Positions 56,923 to 64,000 of a stretch of 64,000 bases of DNA are shown here, one piece after another (the stretch's first letter is position 1; each line of letters starts with the position of its first letter). Origin of the DNA: UMGS1696 sp964463375. GTDB lineage: Bacteria; Bacillota; Clostridia; Oscillospirales; CAG-272. The position numbers and the translations under genes are program-made. The notes beneath the pieces are model-generated. The model saw only the letters and a list, made by a program, of their open reading frames with translations, ran no database searches and was not told the origin of the DNA. The DNA is taken from NCBI GenBank assembly GCA_964463375.1, contig CAYXBQ010000006.1, positions 26,899 through 90,898 on the forward strand. Reading direction: 5' to 3'.

Positions 56923-58236
56923 CTATCCTCTCTGCACTTTTTCTTTCCCCGGCACGGTCCCGATGATCTCCCGCCGCAGGAGCAAAAGCACCGCCGTATT
57001 CATGCAGGTCATGACCCCGATGAGCCCATCGGCAAGCTGCCACATCACATCCCCCTCGATGACACTGCCTACCACCACCACCGCCACGGTGACCAGTCGA
57101 TAGAGCCACAGCAAAACGGTGCCGCAACGGAAATATTGCAGGGCAGCGCTGCCGTAATACAGCTGTGCCAAAATAGTCGCATAGGCAAATAGTAGCACCA
57201 TGCCGGCCAGGAGTCCGTAGACAAACGTACCGCCAAAGCTTGCAAAGGCGCGTAGCACCACGTCTTCGGTGCCGCTGGACAAAATGCCAAACCGGCGGTC
57301 TGCGATACACAGCACCAGTGCCGTGCAGGTGCAAAAGACCGGCGTGTCGCAAAGGACCTCCAAAATGCCAAAGCAGCCCTGGTGAAAGGGACTTTTGGTC
57401 TCAGCGGCGGCGTGGGCGGTGGGCGAGGTGCCACAGCCGGCTTCGTTGGAGAAGATGCCACGGGTGATGCCGTATCGCATGGCGCAGAACAATCCGCCTT
57501 GCATAGCACTGCCGGCCCCCACCGTAGGCGACAGGGCAAAGGCCTCCCGCAAGATCTCCCGCAGGATCGAGGGCAGCAGCGGGATATGCCCCACGATGAT
57601 CCACAAAGACAGCAGCAAAAAGCCGCCGGACAAAAGGGGGATCAGCCCCAGCGTGATGTCGCCCACCCGATCGGTGCCGTACAGGATCGCCAGCAGCACC
57701 AACAATGCCAACAGGAGCCCGGTGGTGGAGCGGGAGAAAAAGGGCACCACGCAAGCGGCGGCGTGACTTTGCACCAGCGTGCCGGTCACCAGCGCATTGG
57801 CGACACAGAGCAGCGCAAAAACACCGCCGAGCATCCACGAAATCCCTTTTCCAAAGGGCAGTCCGTCCCGGATCACGTACATCATCCCGCCGCTATACTG
57901 CCCATCCGGTCGGCGCTTGCGATACCGCACCGCCAACGCCACCTCCCCGTATTTGACCGCCATGGAGAACAGCGCACCGATCCACATCCAAAAAACAGCC
58001 CCCACGCCCCCTTGCAGGATCGCCGAGGATACACCGGTGATGTTCCCGACCCCCAGGGTACCAGCCAATGCGACCGTCATCGCTTTGGTCGCAGATGTGG
58101 CACCTGCCTGGGTGGGACGATCCTGTAGGGCGTTCAAAAAGGTTTTCGGTCGAAGAATGTGCGGCAGCCCGATCCCACAGGACAGCACCGCACCACAGAG
58201 CAGCAGCATCACCGGCGTTAGGGTAGCAAAAAACAT
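56923..58236 (-). CDS. Sodium:alanine/glycine symporter (AGCS family)
   Basis: 437 residues, about 10-11 membrane helices. ALAGTLGVGNITGVSSAILQGGVGAVFWMWIGALFSMAVKYGEVALAVRYR near 55-105 is the AGCS block; GIFSNEAGCGTSPTAHAAA near 260 is the second signature. It imports alanine or glycine with Na+. The start ATG at 58236 follows GGAGG; a longer frame exists but overlaps the region upstream of the divergent gene. Confidence 0.92.
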   Translation of the reverse strand: MFFATLTPVMLLLCGAVLSCGIGLPHILRPKTFLNALQDRPTQAGATSATKAMTVALAGTLGVGNITGVSSAILQGGVGAVFWMWIGALFSMAVKYGEVALAVRYRKRRPDGQYSGGMMYVIRDGLPFGKGISWMLGGVFALLCVANALVTGTLVQSHAAACVVPFFSRSTTGLLLALLVLLAILYGTDRVGDITLGLIPLLSGGFLLLSLWIIVGHIPLLPSILREILREAFALSPTVGAGSAMQGGLFCAMRYGITRGIFSNEAGCGTSPTAHAAAETKSPFHQGCFGILEVLCDTPVFCTCTALVLCIADRRFGILSSGTEDVVLRAFASFGGTFVYGLLAGMVLLFAYATILAQLYYGSAALQYFRCGTVLLWLYRLVTVAVVVVGSVIEGDVMWQLADGLIGVMTCMNTAVLLLLRREIIGTVPGKEKVQRG

Positions 58237-58386
58237 ACAGGCACCTCCGTGGTATACCGGTATGCACGAGGGAGCGCAGATAGACCGGCTCACGGAAATC
58301 TTTTCCGGGATTTTTTACCCATACCGGGAACTTCACAAAAAAGCTGTCGTCTTATAGCACATTGCACATTACCTATGGGAGATACT

Positions 58387-59493
58387 ATGAAAAAACGCAA
58401 GCGCAGTCTGTACAGGCTCTTTTCCGGTGTCCTATGTACCGTCACCACATTGGGGATCGCCGGGATCTTAGCTTTTTATATACTGATCGTGGCGGGCGCA
58501 TCCGAAAAGCTACAGACCATGTGGGTCTGCACCGCTATGACCACGATGAACCACAAATATTTGGCAACACTATTTATTCCGGAGGAGCGGATCAACGAGA
58601 TCATGGAGGCAAACCGGGTGGACGACTCCCAGCACGACTCCATTATCCTGAGCTTCAACAAAAAAGAAACCACGCCCCCGGAGACCGAACCGCCGGAATC
58701 CACGGAAACACCGATCGAAACGGAGCCGCCGGAAACCGACCCCCCTGTGCCGGAAGGCCCCGACTACATCGCCGAGGGCTATGACGAGCTGGAAAGCGGC
58801 CTGTACCTGAAGGAGGTCAGCGGCAGTGGCTGGCGGGGATATGTGATGCTCATCGAGGATCCCATGCGGGTGAAGCTGGTGGACACCTCCAAGCAGTACA
58901 CCTGCGGCGAAAACGTCAAGACCATGGTGGCAAACAGTGGTGCGGTGGCCGGGATCAACGGCGGCGGGTTCCAGGACGGTGCCAACTACGACTCCAACGG
59001 CGGTATGCCTGCCGGGCTACTCATCGAGGATAGCCAGCTGGTGTACCCCTACCAGGCCGACGATGCCATTGTGTACAACATGATCGGCATCAACGGCGAC
59101 GGCGCACTGGTGCTGCGGCACTGCACCTCCCAATGGGCACTGGACAACGACATCGTCAGTGCGGTCACCTTCCAGCCGTTCTTAGTGGTGAACGGAGAGG
59201 GCATGATCAAAAACGGCACCGGCGGCTGGGGCATCGCACCGCGTACCGCCATTGGCCAGCGAGAGACCGGCGAGTTTTTGTTCCTTGTCATCGACGGCCG
59301 ACAGGTGGATTGGAGCCTGGGCTGTGATCTGGACGTGCTACAGGATGTGATGCTTGCGGAGGGTGCCATCAACGCTGCCATGCTGGACGGCGGCAGCTCC
59401 ACCGCCATGGTGTACAACGACGGCTACATCAACCGCCCCAGCCTGGGTCACGAACGGTGGATCAACAACGCCTTTGTGGTCATGCCGGAATAA
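58387..59493 (+). CDS. Phosphodiester glycosidase (NAGPA) family membrane protein
   Basis: 368 residues. One membrane anchor near residues 13-38 (FSGVLCTVTTLGIAGILAFYILIVAGA), a Thr/Glu/Pro-rich linker (about 98-125), then the NAGPA domain: AGINGGGFQDGANYDSNGG near 195 and MLDGGSSTAMVYNDGYINRPS near 335 are its signatures. Such proteins cut GlcNAc-type phosphodiesters in exopolysaccharide or wall polymers outside the cell. GGGAG precedes the ATG at 58387. Confidence 0.9.
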   Translation: MKKRKRSLYRLFSGVLCTVTTLGIAGILAFYILIVAGASEKLQTMWVCTAMTTMNHKYLATLFIPEERINEIMEANRVDDSQHDSIILSFNKKETTPPETEPPESTETPIETEPPETDPPVPEGPDYIAEGYDELESGLYLKEVSGSGWRGYVMLIEDPMRVKLVDTSKQYTCGENVKTMVANSGAVAGINGGGFQDGANYDSNGGMPAGLLIEDSQLVYPYQADDAIVYNMIGINGDGALVLRHCTSQWALDNDIVSAVTFQPFLVVNGEGMIKNGTGGWGIAPRTAIGQRETGEFLFLVIDGRQVDWSLGCDLDVLQDVMLAEGAINAAMLDGGSSTAMVYNDGYINRPSLGHERWINNAFVVMPE

Positions 59494-59505
59494 AAGAATA
59501 CTGTA

Positions 59506-59541
59506 GGGAAGCTGTATGCAGAAATGTGTACGGCTTCTTTT
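59506..59541 (+). terminator. Terminator of the NAGPA-family gene
   Basis: GAAGCTGTA pairs with TACGGCTTC (one mismatch), then TTTTG; 14 bases after the stop. Confidence 0.7.
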
Positions 59542-59596
59542 GCATTCTAAAACTGTATAATGAACGTAAAATATATATGGTATTTTGCAAAAAGAA

Positions 59597-59625
59597 TTGA
59601 CAAAACTGTGCAAATATGGTATACT
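59597..59625 (+). promoter_or_regulatory. Promoter of the solute-binding protein gene
   Basis: TTGACA (59597-59602), 17 bases ending in ATATGG, TATACT (59620-59625). Confidence 0.92.
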
Positions 59626-59671
59626 GTAGGTAGTAAATTGGCGAAAAAACCATATCGTATAGGAGAATACC

Positions 59672-61150
59672 ATGAAGCGAATCACCCTTTTGGCACTGTG
59701 TGCCGCCCTGCTCCTTGCCACCTTTGCCGGATGCGCCGGAGACACCACTGCGGAAACCACCGCCGATACCGCCGCCACCGATGCCGTGGATACCACACCG
59801 GTGGAAACGGCATTCAACTGGAAGAACGACCTGTCTGCCCAAGACTACGACGGCTACACCTTCACCATCCTCAATGGCTGTACCGCCACGTGGTATTCCT
59901 ACACCCTCATCGTGCCGGAGGAATCCACCGGGGAGCCGGTGAACGATGCTTTCTACGAACGAAATATGCGGGTCAACGAGCTGTACAACGTGGAGATCAC
60001 CGAAAACAACACGGGCGATTACCTGTCCGGCATCCGTACCGCAGTGAAGGCCGGCACCAACGATTTTGACTTAGCCCTGTGTACCCTCATGGACTGCTAC
60101 GCCATCGCCATGGAGAACAATGTGTACGACCTGAACACCGTGGACAGTCTGGATCTTTCCCATGTGTGGTGGGATCAAAACGCCGTGGACGACCTGACCA
60201 TTGGGGATAAGCTGTACTTTGCCACCGGTTCTGCGGACACCACCAGACTGGACAGCATTCGTGCGCTGTTCTTCAATAAGGATATGATCGACGAACACGG
60301 GCTGGAGGATCCCTATACTTTGGTGGACGAAGGAAAGTGGACCATCGACAAGTTCGCCGAGCTGTGCAAGGCCGTGGTAGCCGATGTGGATGGGGACGGT
60401 AAAATGACCGACAAGGACCGCTACGGCTGGATCTCCTACACCGGTATCATGGCGGACCTGCTGATCAACGGTATGGACTGCCGGTATATGTGCATCGACG
60501 ACGAGACCGGCCGGGTGATCAACGGTACCTTGTCCGAAGAGTTCTACGATGCCTACTCCAAGATCTATGACCTGGTCAACAGCCCCGACGATGCCGTGTT
60601 CGACATTCGTGCCAGCAAGCACAGCGGCCACCTCCGTGGACTGGGCGACCGGATCCAGGAGCAGCTCTTTGTGGAAAACGGTGCGCTGTTCTATTCCGAA
60701 TGCCTGGCGTGGTCCCGTGTCATGCGGGAAATGGAAGCGGATTTCGGGATCGTGCCCCCGCCGAAGCTGCATGAGGAGCAGGAGAGACACTATTCCATCA
60801 TCATCAACCCCTTCATGGAAATGATCCCCGTGACCGCCGAGGACGTGGATCGCACCGCCCACATCATGAACGCCTTCAACGCCGCCTCTCACGACACCGT
60901 GGTACCGGCCTACGTGGACATCACCCTCAGCGGCAAGGTGGCTCGTGACACGGACACCGTGCGGATGCTGAATCTGGTCTTCGAGGAGCTGGCGTACAAC
61001 CTGCACTTCACCTCGCTGGGCACCATCCGTTCCACTGCCGAAAGCGTCATCAGCTCTGGGCGGGAGAACAACCTGGTCTCCAAGCTGGAAGCACAGAAAA
61101 AATCCGTGGACACCGCACTGGAAGAGATCAACGCATTTTTCTTAGATTGA
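59672..61150 (+). CDS. Extracellular solute-binding lipoprotein (ABC sugar type)
   Basis: 492 residues. Lipobox LATFAGC (Cys21), then a Thr/Ala linker to about residue 47, then a periplasmic-binding fold (DYDGYTFTILNG near 58; AGTNDFDLALCTLMDCYAIAMENN near 125). An EF-hand-like loop DVDGDGKMTDKDRYGW near 237 suggests bound Ca2+. It is related to carbohydrate-binding proteins (family 1). No permease or ATPase gene of its system is in the window, so it is an orphan here. GGAG lies before the ATG. Confidence 0.88.
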   Translation: MKRITLLALCAALLLATFAGCAGDTTAETTADTAATDAVDTTPVETAFNWKNDLSAQDYDGYTFTILNGCTATWYSYTLIVPEESTGEPVNDAFYERNMRVNELYNVEITENNTGDYLSGIRTAVKAGTNDFDLALCTLMDCYAIAMENNVYDLNTVDSLDLSHVWWDQNAVDDLTIGDKLYFATGSADTTRLDSIRALFFNKDMIDEHGLEDPYTLVDEGKWTIDKFAELCKAVVADVDGDGKMTDKDRYGWISYTGIMADLLINGMDCRYMCIDDETGRVINGTLSEEFYDAYSKIYDLVNSPDDAVFDIRASKHSGHLRGLGDRIQEQLFVENGALFYSECLAWSRVMREMEADFGIVPPPKLHEEQERHYSIIINPFMEMIPVTAEDVDRTAHIMNAFNAASHDTVVPAYVDITLSGKVARDTDTVRMLNLVFEELAYNLHFTSLGTIRSTAESVISSGRENNLVSKLEAQKKSVDTALEEINAFFLD

Positions 61151-61157
61151 CAAAAGC

Positions 61158-61199
61158 AAAAAGCACCGGCCGGATGCAAGATCCAAGCTGGTGCTTTTC
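61158..61199. terminator. Two-way terminator (binding protein / aldolase)
   Basis: AAAAAGCACCGGC pairs with GCTGGTGCTTTT (one mismatch), A and T runs on the two sides. Confidence 0.88.
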
Positions 61200-61228
61200 T
61201 GTATGCAAAAATGTTTGTTTTGTGTGAA

Positions 61229-61918
61229 TTACTTGCCTTCTCTGAGCAGATCGGTGATCTTCTGGTCGCCGTATACGTCGCTCCAGTCGTGGTTGAAGTC
61301 GTCGATGGCGTAGTAGGTCAGCGGATGGTAGATCAGCATGTCGAACAGATCGGGGTTGATGGTGATGGCACCGGCACCGGTCATGGCGATCTTATGTACC
61401 TGCTCCACGGTCTTGAAGCTGGCAGCCAGCACCTGGGTCTGGATGTTCCGTTCCTTGAACATATGGCTGATCTCTTCCACCACGTGTACACCGTCGGAAA
61501 CGATGTTGTCCAGCCGGTTGATGTAGGGTGCAACGAAGTCGGCACCGGCACTTGCAGCCATCAGCGCCTGCTGCTGGGTGAAGATAGCGGTCATGGTCAC
61601 GCCAATGCCCTTGTCCTTGCACATGGTGGTGGCCTTCAGACCTTCTCTGGTGATCGGGATCTTGATGTAGAACTTGCCCCGCACGATGTCGCGAACGGCC
61701 TCTGCTTCCTTCACGATCTCTTCGGCTTCGGTAGCGGTGGCCTGTACATGGAGCATCTTGTCATCTCCGATCAGCTCACGGATAGACAAAAGCAGGCTGC
61801 GAAAATCGCTCTTTTCCCGGGAAATGATGGTGGGGTTGGTGGTTACACCGGCAACCGGGTAGTACTCAATACACTTCTTGATGGCATCCAGATCCGCACT
61901 GTCGATCAGATATAACAT
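61229..61918 (-). CDS. fsa: Fructose-6-phosphate aldolase / transaldolase-like protein
   Basis: 229 residues, the short transaldolase group. GVTTNPTIISRE near 24-35, the Schiff-base Lys in FYIKIPIT near 87, and GITVTMTAIFTQQQALMAASAGADFVAPYINR-like segment (GIGVTMTAIFTQQQAL) near 105. It cleaves fructose 6-phosphate or moves dihydroxyacetone units; the two activities cannot be told apart by sequence here. GGAGAAT lies before the ATG. Perfect promoter upstream. Confidence 0.92.
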   Translation of the reverse strand: MLYLIDSADLDAIKKCIEYYPVAGVTTNPTIISREKSDFRSLLLSIRELIGDDKMLHVQATATEAEEIVKEAEAVRDIVRGKFYIKIPITREGLKATTMCKDKGIGVTMTAIFTQQQALMAASAGADFVAPYINRLDNIVSDGVHVVEEISHMFKERNIQTQVLAASFKTVEQVHKIAMTGAGAITINPDLFDMLIYHPLTYYAIDDFNHDWSDVYGDQKITDLLREGK

Positions 61919-61962
61919 TGTTAGATTCTCCTTTATGTGATTATGTTTCTTTTAACACTTAT

Positions 61963-61991
61963 ATTATAACACAGTTCACACCCGCTGTCAA
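61963..61991 (-). promoter_or_regulatory. Promoter of the aldolase gene
   Basis: Minus strand TTGACA (61986-61991), 17 bases, TATAAT (61963-61968). Confidence 0.92.
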
Positions 61992-62229
61992 GCATACGAC
62001 TGTACGACATTGATTCGCTCTCCGCACCAACATTTGGTGGATTCACACAAAGGATTTGTGTAAAACTTGTGTAAAACCACGGAGAAACCGGGGGAAAGCT
62101 GCCAGATCCCGCCAAAGCACCGGGACGCTGAAAGCCCGGGACGCTGAAGCTCGGGAGAAGCATCAGCGTGTGAGAACTATGTGAAGATGTGCATTTGTCA
62201 AAGCTGCCCAAAAATGAGATGTGCGATAT

Positions 62230-63570
62230 TCACTCTTTTTCCAAAGTCACATAGAGTACCGCCTTCGCCGGGAGCTCCCAAACCGGCAGGAGCTCGTCTC
62301 CCCGGAAGATCTCCGTGCGCACAGGCACCATGTCGTGGTCGTTGTCCAATAGATACGTCCGCAGCACCTGCCCCGGTACCAGTCCCGTCAGCCGCACCTC
62401 TACCGTGGCTGCCCCATCGGTGGGATTGCAAAACAGGATCCCCGCCTTGCCGTTGCCGGATGCCGCCGTGGCATAGATGCCGTTTGTGTCGTCCCCATGA
62501 AGCACCGGATGATACTGCCCCAGCGACCATAGCTCGCCCCAGGCACACAGCACGTAGAAGGGCTTCATGTATTTGTGATCCTCCATGCGGAACAGGCCGT
62601 TGTAGGTACACTGCGCCGACGCATCGTAGTACATGGCGGTGTCCACAATGCCGCTGTCCTGCAACGTGGAGAGCACCGATGCTACATATGTGGCACCCAC
62701 CATGGTCTTTTTCTCCAAATGGCTGTGTCCCTCTGCCCCATAGTTCCACTCGTTCAGGGACGATTCCGTGTGGGGGAAGCCCTTTTCGTCCAGGGTCTTG
62801 CGCACGAATTTGGCGTGTTCCAACACCTCCAGGGGATCGTCGTTGTAGATGTGCCAGGAGAAGAAGTCCAGGGGCGCACCGTGCAGGGTGATGTAGTCAA
62901 GGAAATCCGTGAAGTAGGGCACAAAGGAGCGGTAGAAATCGTCCACATGGTCCCGTGTGACGGCGTAGAACCCGCAGCTGCCGTAGCCGCCGATCTTCAG
63001 CTCTGGGAAGCAGCCCTTGAGATACGTAGCCGCTACCGTGTACAGCTCGAAATATTCTTCTCTGGTGCCCGACCACATGGGGGGATTTTCCGGCTCGTTC
63101 CAGATCTCCCAGTCGGTGATGCCCCATGTGTAGCCGTTGGCCCAGCCTTCGTTATAGTGGCGGATCACGTGCTCACAAATGCGGGCCCATTTGCCATAAT
63201 CCTGCGGCGGCATGGTGTGGTATTTGTGGTACCCCCAGTCGATGGTGATGCCCAGCCGATAGACCACCCTAGTGCCGGCCCGCACGATGGCGGCGATGTA
63301 GTCGTCGGTCATGTAGAAATCGTAGCTTGCGGGATCGTTTTCGTCCGCATCGAAGTTGGGGAAGATGTTGGGGATGTCCACGTAATGGGCACCGCCGTAG
63401 CTGCCCATGCAGTCGTGGAGCCGACAATAGGGGATCTTGGCTTCGGTGAACATTTTTGTGGCAAAAGCACCACGGTCGTTTTTGGAGTAGGGCGCACAGT
63501 CCACCCCATGCAGCGGACGAATGGCACCGGCAGGCTTTGCAAAATCGATAGTAAGCGGAATGATCGACAT
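62230..63570 (-). CDS. GH39-type beta-xylosidase-like glycosidase
   Basis: 446 residues, no signal peptide. The acid/base Glu is in WEIWNEPENPPMW near 158; the nucleophile Glu is likely in TESSLNEWNYG near 275. IPYCRLHDCMGSYGG near 45 and WGYHKYHTMPPQDYGKWA near 110 are typical of GH39 barrels. A C-terminal beta domain begins near 350. It should cut xylosides in the cytoplasm. AAAGGAAG supports the ATG at 63570; the frame is open further upstream but runs through the promoter and tandem repeats. Confidence 0.85.
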   Translation of the reverse strand: MSIIPLTIDFAKPAGAIRPLHGVDCAPYSKNDRGAFATKMFTEAKIPYCRLHDCMGSYGGAHYVDIPNIFPNFDADENDPASYDFYMTDDYIAAIVRAGTRVVYRLGITIDWGYHKYHTMPPQDYGKWARICEHVIRHYNEGWANGYTWGITDWEIWNEPENPPMWSGTREEYFELYTVAATYLKGCFPELKIGGYGSCGFYAVTRDHVDDFYRSFVPYFTDFLDYITLHGAPLDFFSWHIYNDDPLEVLEHAKFVRKTLDEKGFPHTESSLNEWNYGAEGHSHLEKKTMVGATYVASVLSTLQDSGIVDTAMYYDASAQCTYNGLFRMEDHKYMKPFYVLCAWGELWSLGQYHPVLHGDDTNGIYATAASGNGKAGILFCNPTDGAATVEVRLTGLVPGQVLRTYLLDNDHDMVPVRTEIFRGDELLPVWELPAKAVLYVTLEKE

Positions 63571-63625
63571 GATTTTCTTCCTTTGCACGACAAAATTTGG
63601 GAGAAATACCCATATTCTTGCCCAT

Positions 63626-63654
63626 ATGATACCATACTCCCATGGATTTGTCAA
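63626..63654 (-). promoter_or_regulatory. Promoter of the GH39-type gene
   Basis: Minus strand TTGACA (63649-63654), 17 bases ending in ATGG, TATCAT (63626-63631). Confidence 0.85.
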
Positions 63655-63709
63655 GGGAATTTGTTGAAAAAGTAGAGAACACGATCCTCTTTTGACTATG
63701 GCGTATCCC

Positions 63710-63840
63710 AACCGCCTACGGTGAACCCACAATCGCCTACGGCAAACCCACAACCGCCTACGGTGAACCCACAATCGCCTACGGCAAACCCACAACCGCT
63801 TACGGTGAACCCACAATTGCCTACGACAAACCCCAATTGC
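63710..63840. repeat. 21-base tandem repeat (six units, alternating two types)
   Basis: Units start at 63710, 63731, 63752, 63773, 63794 and 63815. Odd units hold ACCGCCTACGGTGAACCCAC, even units ATCGCCTACGGCAAACCCAC. Each has a tiny hairpin, ACCG-CCTA-CGGT or GCC-TAC-GGC. It ends directly at a copy of the dispersed palindrome. Confidence 0.92.
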
Positions 63841-63871
63841 TGTAGGGAACGGTCTTGACCGTTCCGTGCGG
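63841..63871. repeat. Dispersed palindrome, copy next to the 21-base repeats
   Basis: TGTAGGGAACGGTC-TT-GACCGTTCC, then GTGCGG; identical to 30629-30659 over its full length. Confidence 0.9.
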
Positions 63872-63973
63872 TAGCCTTCCGCAGTGTCAACGTCTCACAT
63901 GTGTTCGATACTGTTGCCTTTGTGCAAAATCGGGATGCATTTCGCACACGGCAATCGCTTACGAAAAAAAGAG

Positions 63974-64000
63974 ATGACAAGAAAGCAAAAATATGGTATA
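63974..64000 (+). promoter_or_regulatory. Promoter cut by the window end
   Basis: ATGACA (63974-63979), 17 bases ending in ATATGG, then TATA at the last bases. A plus-strand gene or tRNA probably begins just past the window. Confidence 0.6.

Noticed and set aside
63696..63980. Minus-strand frame with CGFTVGG/CGFAVGD repeats
   Set aside because: It is only the translation of the 21-base tandem array (21 is divisible by three) plus the dispersed palindrome. No start signal fits.

Overview
The window looks like a chromosomal segment of an anaerobic member of the Clostridia, most likely the Oscillospirales (Ruminococcaceae-like). The support is a moderately high-GC genome with strong AGGAGG ribosome sites, TTG and GTG starts, an A/V-type ATPase in Enterococcus hirae ntp gene order, an L10 leader, RqcH, TmcAL, a DnaD plus DnaC-type primosome pair, YwlE-like phosphatase and NrdR. 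There is no prophage, insertion sequence, CRISPR array or toxin-antitoxin pair. One assembly gap of 100 N lies at 30660-30759. Promoters are unusually easy to read: about two dozen show TTGACA or TTGCAA, exactly 17 bases, then TATAAT or TATACT, many with an ATGG extension just before the -10.

Layout. 1-405 is a broken-off pyridoxamine kinase gene. 515-1746 is rplJ-rplL under an L10-leader attenuator, apart from its usual rplKA and rpoBC neighbours. 1817-5427 is a minus-strand run of rarA, a TIM-barrel glycosidase-like gene and a small ATPase. 6106-15131 is a complete nine-gene Na+-type V-ATPase operon; the start region of its last gene (ntpD) is present in four tandem 48-base copies. 15132-16195 is rich in palindromes. 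15396-20465 holds an ABC transporter pair, a ThrE-like exporter and a DUF5662 protein. 20613-26701 is a plus-strand run with an RlmD-like methyltransferase, two acetyltransferases, an unknown membrane-anchored protein, RqcH and an SDR. ackA and tmcAL (26784-29270) diverge from promoters with overlapping -10 boxes. 29254-34824 holds PrdX, a YiiX-like hydrolase, cysK, a pRiA4b ORF-3-like protein and a LysR regulator. 35010-44236 holds a cysteine desulfurase with DUF3343, a second RlmD, an esterase, an amidohydrolase, a sodium symporter and two tandem serine hydrolases.

44906-50670 holds nrdR, a CapA-like lipoprotein, a glycosidase-like gene and two sugar-isomerase-like genes (two of these with near-identical promoters), tRNA-Leu and a YfcE-like phosphodiesterase. 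50739-55447 is one minus-strand operon: lipoprotein, YwlE-like phosphatase, rimI, tsaD, dnaD, dnaC. 55587-58236 holds dCMP deaminase, tRNA-Thr, a 59-residue protein, tRNA-Pro and an AGCS symporter. 58387-63570 holds a phosphodiester glycosidase, a solute-binding lipoprotein, a transaldolase-like aldolase and a GH39-like xylosidase.

How it fits together. The Na+-type ATPase and two Na+-coupled symporters suggest sodium-linked bioenergetics. Glycosidases, isomerases, an aldolase and acetate kinase fit a plant-glycan fermenter that makes acetate. The most unusual non-coding content is a set of hairpin-bearing tandem repeats (14301-14492, 44712-44798, 63710-63840) and a dispersed palindrome with a GGAACGGTC/GACCGTTCC stem found at five sites, including both edges of the assembly gap.
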